Shown here in pieces: positions 1 to 4,827 of a stretch of 7,420 bases of DNA (position 1 is its first letter; every line of letters begins with the position of its first letter). Source of the stretch: JBDLSO01 sp039799445 (lineage in GTDB: Bacteria > Patescibacteriota > Minisyncoccia > Phycocordibacterales > UBA5272); assembly GCA_039799445.1 (NCBI GenBank), contig JBDLSO010000034.1, positions 1-7,420 on the forward strand, read 5' to 3'. The notes under the pieces are model-generated. The model was not told the DNA's origin, searched no databases, and worked only from the letters and a program-made list of their open reading frames with translations. A program made the translations under genes and the position numbers.

Positions 1-10
1 ACATGTGAGT

Positions 11-52
11 GATACAAACAAAAAATCCCGCAAGGGATTTTTTGTTTGTATC
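11..52. terminator. Bidirectional intrinsic terminator
   Basis: A perfect 19-bp inverted repeat (11-29 with 34-52) closes on a GCAA loop. Its core is a short GGGA/TCCC stem with an A6 run on one side and a T6 run on the other, so either strand gives a GC stem followed by U6. It can end the minus-strand transcript from the 407-435 promoter and also a plus-strand gene lying left of the window. Confidence 0.85.
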
Positions 53-142
53 GTAGTCGCCGCCTTAAATGGCTTACGGGGCGAGCTCCAAAACAAATGT
101 CTTATGTGAGTGCAGCCGTAAGCCATTTCAGGTTACGACTGC
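53..142. repeat. Large imperfect hairpin with 36-nt loop
   Basis: A perfect 13-bp inverted repeat (67-79 with 116-128) is extended outward by 63-65 with 130-132 and 53-59 with 136-142, the last containing one wobble or mismatch depending on strand. The apical segment 80-115 is single-stranded in this fold and carries two blocks complementary to 361-404. It abuts the terminator hairpin at 11-52. Confidence 0.65.
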
Positions 143-404
143 ATACATATATATATTAGCAGAAGATGAAAGAAAAAGGAAGTTTTTATAGTGTGTACTA
201 TTTTTTCACATATATCTTCAAAAGACTATATGAATTGTAAGCGTACAATTCACCTCGAAATGAGCACGTTTCGATGCTATTTCTCGTCTCACTCTATCTT
301 TTTTAGTTTATTGAGCATCCACAAACACCAAACCCGCAACTTGCGTTACGGGTTTAATGCAGACATTCGTTTGTTTTGTGAGCTCATCTTGTGCACTCAC
401 ACAT
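83..404. repeat. Long-range complementary blocks, crossing order
   Basis: Block B at 83-102 (GAGCTC, CAAAACAAA, TGTCT) is the reverse complement of 361-385 apart from a 1-nt and a 4-nt insertion in the latter, so all 20 bases of the shorter arm can pair. Adjacent block A (TGTGAGTGCA, about 104-113) is complementary to about 392-402. The blocks occur in the same order on both sides, so the two helices cross: they are either a pseudoknot or mutually exclusive. Confidence 0.55.
330..355. repeat. Hairpin AAACCCG/CGGGTTT
   Basis: Seven-bp arms (330-336 and 349-355) flank a 12-nt loop that can itself partly pair with the arm (CGCAA with TTGCG). In the minus-strand transcript it lies about 45 nt from the predicted 5' end and is followed by a T-rich but interrupted stretch, so it could be a weak early terminator or a structural stem. 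Confidence 0.5.
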
Positions 405-406
405 AT

Positions 407-435
407 AGTATAGCAGATAGGAAATAAAAAGTCAA
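407..435 (-). promoter_or_regulatory. Sigma-70-type promoter of the minus-strand RNA
   Basis: Read on the minus strand: TTGACT (435-430), 17-nt spacer, TATACT (412-407), with an extended TGC just before the -10. The predicted start is near 400. It lies immediately after the stop of the 89-residue gene (441), so it serves what is downstream on the left. Confidence 0.75.
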
Positions 436-440
436 GGGTC

Positions 441-710
441 TTATGCATGATAAAACTCCGAGACTATGCCAAGCGCGCGCCTAGCTTCTATATACGCTTC
501 TCGTACTGGACACACTCCTCGTCCAGTACAGTCTGTGACACCAAGACGTGCTCTCATCTCTGGGAAATCACAACTGCTTCCCGCGAGAATATTTTCGATA
601 TCCTCTGGGCAGGTGATTGGTGAATTGTTGGGTGAGCGACTTTCTGCTCGTTTGTCCAATTCACTTTTCCAAAGCAAGATTACTTCCTGCGGTGATAACG
701 AATGTACCAT
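441..710 (-). CDS. Small cysteine-containing protein of unknown function
   Basis: An 89-residue protein that I do not recognise. The start is well supported: AGGAG lies 7 nt before ATG, the only clear Shine-Dalgarno in the window, and a promoter lies about 35 bp upstream. Four cysteines (34, 47, 61, 67) fall in the middle and C-terminal half, including a T-D-C-T-G-R-G-V-C-P segment at 59-68. This spacing could bind a metal or form a fold-stabilising pair, but it is not a standard zinc ribbon. The first 20 residues and residues 70-85 (arginine- and alanine-rich) look helical. There is no signal peptide or membrane segment, so it is probably cytoplasmic. It follows the metallopeptidase gene after 80 bp but has its own promoter. 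It is real by RBS, promoter and frame; its function is unknown. Confidence 0.7.
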   Translation of the reverse strand: MVHSLSPQEVILLWKSELDKRAESRSPNNSPITCPEDIENILAGSSCDFPEMRARLGVTDCTGRGVCPVREAYIEARRALGIVSEFYHA

Positions 711-743
711 TGGCTTGCTCCTGTGCTTGCCTAAACTTTCATA

Positions 744-771
744 AGTGTAGCACAGTTACAATACTATGCAA
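744..771 (-). promoter_or_regulatory. Promoter of the 89-residue gene
   Basis: On the minus strand, TTGCAT (771-766), a 16-nt spacer and TACACT (749-744) predict a start near 737 and a leader of about 27 nt containing AGGAG. An 8-bp inverted repeat (723-730 GTGCTTGC with 768-775 GCAAGCAC) flanks the promoter. Confidence 0.55.
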
Positions 772-790
772 GCACTTCTGCGGGTGGCGG

Positions 791-1588
791 TTATCGCTTC
801 TTTAGTGATTCTGCTGTCAGCGGTTCATGCTTTTCGAGCCATTCTGGGAATGAGTCATACTCTTCTTCTGGACCAAAATAAAAGCGGATAAGTGCTTTGA
901 ATATAGTATCTTCGGGTACTTCGTATTTCTCGGATAGCATGGATACAATTCCTTCAATATAGAATCTTCCTTGTGGATATGTCTGCTTTGCATTCTCTTT
1001 TTGTAAGCTCTCTACTATGTTGGTTGGTATATCGCCTGTTCTTTTGAAATACTCTTTGACTATATAGTCTGATATAAGTTCGGTCATTCCTTCATTTAGT
1101 TCTATATATGAAAATTCTGCTGGAGTATTTTTTGTTTTGTCCTTGATTCCCTCAGCGAAGCCGATTATGCGTTTCTTTTTTTCTTCGGAAATATTTTTAA
1201 TTGTGTACTCATCAGAAAACGCGTGTATTTGTTCGTGTATGAATACACGCACAACATCAAAAAGTTCTTTCTCTGGTGAGTCTGGATTATATAGTCTTTG
1301 CGTGTTGAGTCTTATTTGTCCACTGTCATTTTCATGTTTTTTATTAACATATTGTGCTCTATCTACTATGTCATGTTCGAGAAAAATAACTTGCTCAATA
1401 GGAACTGCCCTATGCACAGCATCTAGTATGTGTCCCTTTTCGAATAGCTCGCTTGCAACCTCTGCTATTGTTTGGGTGTCTATTGTATTTACAATAGCCT
1501 CAATGTGGTCATGCATTTCCTGATTTGATGCAACTAGTGCCTCTTTGTTGTTGGTTTGTGCTTCTTGTACTAATGAAAACTTTTCCAT
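791..1588 (-). CDS. Putative HExxH zinc metallopeptidase
   Basis: A 265-residue protein with a zincin signature, F-I-H-E-Q-I-H-A at about 117-123 (HExxH at 118-122). About 40 residues later comes I-E-L-N-E-G-M-T-E, whose Glu166 or Glu170 would be the third zinc ligand, as in gluzincins. This supports a metal-dependent peptidase fold; substrate and family are not recognised. There is no signal peptide or transmembrane segment, so it should be cytoplasmic. The N-terminal 50 residues are polar and Gln/Asn/Glu-rich; the C-terminus is helical and charged. I chose ATG at 1588, 1 nt after the ruvB stop, because the in-frame alternative at 1609 is TTG and overlaps ruvB by 20 nt. Neither start has a clear Shine-Dalgarno. 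The spacing implies co-transcription with ruvB. A catalytically dead relative is possible but not indicated, since all ligands are present. Confidence 0.75.
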   Translation of the reverse strand: MEKFSLVQEAQTNNKEALVASNQEMHDHIEAIVNTIDTQTIAEVASELFEKGHILDAVHRAVPIEQVIFLEHDIVDRAQYVNKKHENDSGQIRLNTQRLYNPDSPEKELFDVVRVFIHEQIHAFSDEYTIKNISEEKKKRIIGFAEGIKDKTKNTPAEFSYIELNEGMTELISDYIVKEYFKRTGDIPTNIVESLQKENAKQTYPQGRFYIEGIVSMLSEKYEVPEDTIFKALIRFYFGPEEEYDSFPEWLEKHEPLTAESLKKR

Positions 1589-1589
1589 A

Positions 1590-2594
1590 TTATTCTGCTG
1601 TGTATTCAAATCCTAAATGCTCATAAGCGCGGCGGGTAGCAATGCGTCCGCGTGGGGTACGGTCTAGCAGTCCGAGTTGTAGTAGATATGGCTCATAGAC
1701 ATCTTCGATTGTCGCCTCTTCTTCTGAAAGAGCTGCTGCAATGGTCGAAAGCCCGACTGGACCACCTGCGAACTTGTCTATGATAGTTGTCAGCAATGCT
1801 CGGTCTGGACTACCTAGCCCATACTCGTCTATTTCGAGCATACGCAATGTCTCTTTGACTACGTACTCGTTGATTGGAAGTTTGTTGACCTGAGCGTAGT
1901 CGCGCGCGCGCTTCAAGAAATAGTTGGCAGTACGCGGTGTATAGCGCGCGCGCTTGGCTATCTCTATTGCGGCTAATTCTTCTATCTCTATGTCGAGTAA
2001 CTTGGCTGATCTACTCACAATTTCGGCTATATCGCCCTCGCTGTAAAACTCTAATTTGAATGCGCCACCTGAAAAGCGGGATCTGAGTGGTGCAGAGAGT
2101 AGTGATACACGTGTTGTGGCTGCTATCAGGGTAAAAGGCGGCAAGTCTAGTTGTATAGTGCGGGCAGATGGCCCTTTGCCGATGATGATATCGAGAGTAC
2201 CTGACTCCATGGCAGGATATAGTACTTCTTCGATGAGTTTGTTCAAGCGATGTATCTCGTCGATAAAGAGTATATCCCCTGGTGCGAGGTTGGTGAGTAC
2301 TGCTGCAAGGTCACCGACTTTTGATATTGCAGGCCCTGAGGTGGTTTTCATCTGTACTCCAAGCTCGCGCGCAATCAGATGCGCTAGTGTGGTCTTGCCG
2401 AGCCCTGGTGGGCCATAAAACAAAATATGCTCTGGCGGGTGTTTGCGTTCTTTGGCAGCACTGAGTAATAGGTTCAGATTTTGCTTGATCACACTTTGTC
2501 CGATATAGTCGTCCCAAAGTACTGGACGTAATGTCTGGTCAAGAAAACGACTATCTTTTTGTAATTCACGCTCGGGCGCTGCCTTGGTATTCAT
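1590..2594 (-). CDS. ruvB: Holliday junction branch migration ATPase RuvB
   Basis: A 334-residue AAA+ motor, close to the usual RuvB length. RuvB hexamers load on Holliday junctions through RuvA and drive branch migration during recombinational repair. Visible motifs: R-P-x-x-W-D-D-Y-I-G-Q near 23-33, Walker A G-P-P-G-L-G-K-T-T (61-69), Walker B I-L-F-I-D-E-I-H (108-115), the RuvB hallmark G-K-G-P-S-A-R-T-I-Q-L-D-L-P-P-F (139-154), sensor 1 A-T-T-R (159-162), arginine-finger region L-R-S-R-F (170-174), sensor 2 R-T-A-N (221-224), and the C-terminal winged-helix ending in R-T-P-R-G-R at 312-317. The usual D-R-F-G is S-R-F-S here, a mild departure. The ATG at 2594 is preferred over an in-frame TTG 18 nt upstream because a TATACT box sits 6 nt before it. 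First gene of a likely pair with the metallopeptidase; ruvA is not in view. Confidence 0.97.
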   Translation of the reverse strand: MNTKAAPERELQKDSRFLDQTLRPVLWDDYIGQSVIKQNLNLLLSAAKERKHPPEHILFYGPPGLGKTTLAHLIARELGVQMKTTSGPAISKVGDLAAVLTNLAPGDILFIDEIHRLNKLIEEVLYPAMESGTLDIIIGKGPSARTIQLDLPPFTLIAATTRVSLLSAPLRSRFSGGAFKLEFYSEGDIAEIVSRSAKLLDIEIEELAAIEIAKRARYTPRTANYFLKRARDYAQVNKLPINEYVVKETLRMLEIDEYGLGSPDRALLTTIIDKFAGGPVGLSTIAAALSEEEATIEDVYEPYLLQLGLLDRTPRGRIATRRAYEHLGFEYTAE

Positions 2595-2600
2595 AGATAT

Positions 2601-2606
2601 AGTATA
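2601..2606 (-). promoter_or_regulatory. ruvB -10 box, leaderless arrangement
   Basis: TATACT ends exactly 6 nt before the ruvB ATG (TATACTATATCTATG, identical over 15 nt to the pilB start region). No Shine-Dalgarno and no convincing -35 are present; the -35 area is a T-rich run (complement of 2621-2630). Transcription would begin at or next to the A of ATG. Confidence 0.65.
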
Positions 2607-2652
2607 TATCAAAATGACAGTAAAAAAAATGCTTCATCGGGTGCAGTATTAC

Positions 2653-2695
2653 ACAAAATATCCTTATTTTGTAAAGATATTTACAAAATTGTGTA
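2653..2695. repeat. AT-rich dyad cluster, operator-like
   Basis: Overlapping inverted repeats share the word ACAAAA/TTTTGT: 2653-2660 with 2665-2672 (8 bp), 2667-2675 with 2680-2688 (TTTTGTAAA-gata-TTTACAAAA, perfect 9 bp), and outer arms TACACAA 2650-2656 with TTGTGTA 2689-2695. It sits between the ruvB -10 and the -35 of the plus-strand RNA promoter, so a bound regulator could affect either unit. Confidence 0.45.
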
Positions 2696-2703
2696 GTGTG
2701 TGC

Positions 2704-2732
2704 TTGACAAACATATTCTAATCTGATATACT
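2704..2732 (+). promoter_or_regulatory. Near-consensus sigma-70 promoter of plus-strand RNA
   Basis: TTGACA (2704-2709), 17-nt spacer, TATACT (2727-2732), plus an extended TGA directly before the -10. It is the strongest promoter in the window, predicting a start near 2739. It points into a stretch with no good ORF and a terminator about 240 nt downstream. Confidence 0.88.
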
Positions 2733-2738
2733 GTATTT

Positions 2739-3010
2739 AGAAGTTGTGTATAGGTTATATGTCAATTCACCAATCGACAATTGTACTCTCTAAGCAATCT
2801 AAGCAATTCTTGCGTTTTTGTATCACTCGCGGACGATATGGTAGCCTCGTGCTTTCTGTCTCTATCCCTAGTTGTGCTACATTTTTCTTGTGTTTTCAAA
2901 TACAAGGGTTGTTTAGAGAGTATAGTGGTTGATAGTAAGAGTTCCCTTTAGTTTCAAGTTTTAAGACATATGTATAGAGCGGCGCCGTAAGGCGCCGCTC
3001 TGTTTGTTTT
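2739..3010 (+). ncRNA. Candidate rod-shaped non-coding RNA
   Basis: An unrecognised RNA of about 270 nt bounded by a near-consensus promoter and an intrinsic terminator. Its two halves pair extensively: 2757-2763 with 2965-2971 (7 bp), then 2773-2783 with 2923-2933 (one mismatch, some G-U) running directly into 2784-2799 with 2907-2922 (16 bp, core TACTCTCTAA/TTAGAGAGTA). The tip contains 2838-2845 with 2876-2882 (one bulge) and 2887-2894 with 2899-2906. A rod with an asymmetric internal bubble (2764-2772 opposite 2934-2964) recalls 6S RNA, which mimics an open promoter and binds RNA polymerase, but it is longer than typical 6S and no conserved 6S sequence was identified. A 57-codon ORF from ATG 2759 lies inside but has no Shine-Dalgarno and an unconvincing composition. 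Confidence 0.6.
2976..3010 (+). terminator. GC-rich intrinsic terminator
   Basis: A perfect 11-bp stem AGAGCGGCGCC (2976-2986) with GGCGCCGCTCT (2991-3001), GTAA loop, followed by GTTTGTTTT. It ends the plus-strand RNA. The minus side has no U-run, so it is at best a weak terminator for the convergent pilB transcript, whose stop is at 3040. Confidence 0.88.
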
Positions 3011-3039
3011 CCTAAATCTTACACTTCAAGCTCTGCACA

Positions 3040-4734
3040 CTACTCTTCATACATATCAATAACTTTGCTCACCTCTTCGATAGTGGTGAGTCCTCGCAAT
3101 ACTTTGACTACTGCATCTTCTCTGAGTGTTGGTATGTGTTGGGGTACAACTGCTTGTCTTACTTCGCGTTCGCTAGGGTATTCAATAAATAAAACTTCTT
3201 CTAGATACTTATCCATAACTATGGCTTCATAGATACCAAGACGCCCCTTGTAACCAAGGTGGCATTTGTCACATCCGCGTCCCCTATAAAGAGTAAAGTC
3301 TGGTAGTCCTAACCCTTGTAAAGATTCTGTCTTTCCATTTGCTATCATCGTATTTAGAATAGATTCTAACATTTTTTTCTCGGGTTCTATCGGATTGTAT
3401 ATTTCGCGGCAATGGGTACAGACTTTTCGTACTAGACGTTGCGCTAAAATAATTGAGAGCGCAGAGGAAAGTATCTTTGGATTTACTCCAAGCTCTATGA
3501 GGCGTGGTACAGCTCCTGCTGCACTGTTGGTGTGCAAGGTTGAAAGCACGAGGTGCCCAGTGAGTGCAGAGTTGATAGCAACTTTTGCTGTTTCGGAGTC
3601 TCGAATTTCCCCTACCATGATAATATCTGGATCTTGGCGAAGTGAGGCTCGCAGTCCTTGCAAAAAGGTGTAGCCTTTCTCTTCGTTAACTTGTGTTTGT
3701 GTTATACCTGCCAAATGATATTCTATCGGGTCTTCGATAGTAATAATTTTGTTGTCTTCGTTGTGTACTTTTCGCAGAAAAGAGTATAGGGTTGTTGTTT
3801 TACCTGAACCAGTTGGACCAGTGTTGAGTACTATACCGTTTGGTCTATCGATAGCCTTTTGTAGGATATCAAGGAGCTTTGGCTCAATACCCAAATCGTC
3901 AAATGATACATTGATATTGTCTGGGTTCAACACACGCATCACGATAGACTCGCCATATGATCCTGGTATCAGCGATGTACGAATCTCTATCTCTGTCTCG
4001 CCTATCGCGATAGTAAAGCGTCCGTCTTGTGCATCTTCTTTGATACTGATTTTGAGATGTGAGAGTAGCTTTATACGAGAGTTAACTAGTTTGTATGTTT
4101 CAAAATTGAAACTATAAATATCGGTGAGTAATCCGTCCAAACGAAAACGTATTTTGACATCACGCTCTTCTGGCTCTATGTGTATATCACTGGCTTTTGT
4201 TGCTAGTGCACCTGCTATCAGTATCTCTAACATTGTAGAGATTTTGTGTCCCTTTGAACCATCTGTTTTTTCTTCTATCAATGCTCTGACATCGCTTGCA
4301 TTTTGTATGCGGGCGATGATCTCTTCGAGGGCGGCACTGCGTATATCGAGTACTCCCGCTTTGGTCTCTGATGCCATGGACATATCTCTGTAAAATGCCC
4401 AAGCACGCTCTAGAGAATTTTTTGAAACCATATACAAAGTGACTTCAAAATTCTTGCGTTCTAAATCTTCGACTAGTTCTGATACACCAGTACTCTCGCT
4501 TGAAAGTACCGCAACATATAGTTTGTGCCCTGCTACCTTGAATGCAGCAACGTGCACTTTGCGAGCCACCTCTTCTGTGATAGTACGAAGAGCCTCCATT
4601 TCAACCGATGTCGTGGTGAGGTCAATATACGGGAGCCCTCTCCTGTCTGCTAGGAGTTGTACTAGCTCTTCTTCTTCTTTTTTGTATAAGTCTGAGACGC
4701 GTGTATTTTGTCTTGATTCATCGAATTCAATCAT
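3040..4734 (-). CDS. pilB: PilB/GspE-type secretion and pilus assembly ATPase
   Basis: A 564-residue cytoplasmic hexameric ATPase of the type II secretion/type IV pilus superfamily, which powers pilin polymerisation at the inner membrane. The N-terminal domain (about 15-120) resembles the MshEN/T2SSE_N type. The ATPase core shows Walker A G-P-T-G-S-G-K-T-T-T (306-315), Asp box I-T-I-E-D-P-I-E-Y (331-339), Walker B I-I-M-V-G-E-I-R-D (371-379) and His box L-T-G-H-L-V-L-S-T-L-H-T-N (391-403). A CxxC pair (439, 442) and a second (488, 491) form the zinc-binding tetracysteine typical of PilB/GspE and absent from PilT retraction motors. The GTG-initiated extension to 4827 is rejected: an extended -10 box lies 6 nt before ATG 4734, so the longer form would not be transcribed from it. 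No pilC, pilM or prepilin gene is adjacent. The exact family (pilus, competence or secretion) cannot be settled. Confidence 0.94.
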   Translation of the reverse strand: MIEFDESRQNTRVSDLYKKEEEELVQLLADRRGLPYIDLTTTSVEMEALRTITEEVARKVHVAAFKVAGHKLYVAVLSSESTGVSELVEDLERKNFEVTLYMVSKNSLERAWAFYRDMSMASETKAGVLDIRSAALEEIIARIQNASDVRALIEEKTDGSKGHKISTMLEILIAGALATKASDIHIEPEERDVKIRFRLDGLLTDIYSFNFETYKLVNSRIKLLSHLKISIKEDAQDGRFTIAIGETEIEIRTSLIPGSYGESIVMRVLNPDNINVSFDDLGIEPKLLDILQKAIDRPNGIVLNTGPTGSGKTTTLYSFLRKVHNEDNKIITIEDPIEYHLAGITQTQVNEEKGYTFLQGLRASLRQDPDIIMVGEIRDSETAKVAINSALTGHLVLSTLHTNSAAGAVPRLIELGVNPKILSSALSIILAQRLVRKVCTHCREIYNPIEPEKKMLESILNTMIANGKTESLQGLGLPDFTLYRGRGCDKCHLGYKGRLGIYEAIVMDKYLEEVLFIEYPSEREVRQAVVPQHIPTLREDAVVKVLRGLTTIEEVSKVIDMYEE

Positions 4735-4740
4735 AGATAT

Positions 4741-4749
4741 AGTATAACA
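4741..4749 (-). promoter_or_regulatory. pilB extended -10, leaderless arrangement
   Basis: TGT-TATACT on the minus strand (4749-4741), then ATATCT and ATG at 4734. No -35 of quality at 16-18 nt and no Shine-Dalgarno. The arrangement predicts an mRNA starting at ATG and settles the pilB start codon. Confidence 0.7.
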
Positions 4750-4789
4750 TACCCATTGTGTGCAAACTTCCAGCAGACAATGGGTATGT
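4747..4789. repeat. 13-bp inverted repeat overlapping the pilB promoter
   Basis: ACATACCCATTGT (4747-4759) and ACAATGGGTATGT (4777-4789) are perfect complements around a 17-nt spacer. The left arm includes the extended TG of the pilB -10. It could be an operator covering the promoter, or a hairpin at the 3' end of the ABC gene message; no U-run follows on the minus strand, which weakens a terminator role. Confidence 0.6.
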
Positions 4790-4827
4790 AGAATATAGAA
4801 ATAAGAATGTAGAATAATAGGCGCCAC

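Larger units (their letters stand above)
20..400 (-). ncRNA. Candidate structured non-coding RNA
   Basis: This is an unrecognised transcript inferred from its borders. A TTGACT-17-TATACT promoter points leftward and predicts a start near 400, and the terminator hairpin at 11-52 would end it near 20. No long ORF with a credible start is present on this strand. The span holds several stems: 330-336 with 349-355, 255-260 with 269-274, 231-239 with 244-252 (perfect 9 bp), and a large hairpin 53-142. The 5' end is also complementary to the loop of that large hairpin. I looked for RNase P, tmRNA (3' CCA, tRNA-like end) and SRP motifs and found none. It could instead be a long leader for a gene left of position 1 if the terminator is regulated. 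Confidence 0.5.

Noticed and set aside
20..400. tmRNA or RNase P RNA identity for the minus-strand RNA
   Set aside because: No tRNA-like end or CCA and no tag ORF ending in Ala residues for tmRNA; no GAGGAAAGTC-like or ACAGAA-like conserved core for RNase P.
191..427. 78-codon plus-strand ORF in the left intergenic region
   Set aside because: GTG start without Shine-Dalgarno, unconvincing composition, and it runs across several hairpins and the minus-strand promoter at 407-435.
1589..1609. TTG start giving the metallopeptidase 7 extra residues
   Set aside because: Overlaps ruvB by 20 nt with AGGA only 2 nt before the codon, too close to act; ATG 1588 is simpler.
1901..1953. Alternating CG tracts (1901-1911 and 1944-1953), with a similar tract at 471-480
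   Set aside because: They encode Arg/Ala codons in conserved protein segments (for example K-R-A-R in RuvB), so codon choice explains them without a DNA-structure role.
2744..2932. 62-codon ORF (57 from ATG 2759) inside the plus-strand RNA
   Set aside because: TTG or unsupported ATG start, no Shine-Dalgarno, unlike protein composition, and both strands of the RNA rod run through it. Kept only as an alternative to the ncRNA call.
4735..4827. N-terminal 31-residue extension of the PilB ORF
   Set aside because: It begins at GTG, crosses the inverted repeat and the -10 box, and does not resemble PilB; ATG 4734 is the supported start.
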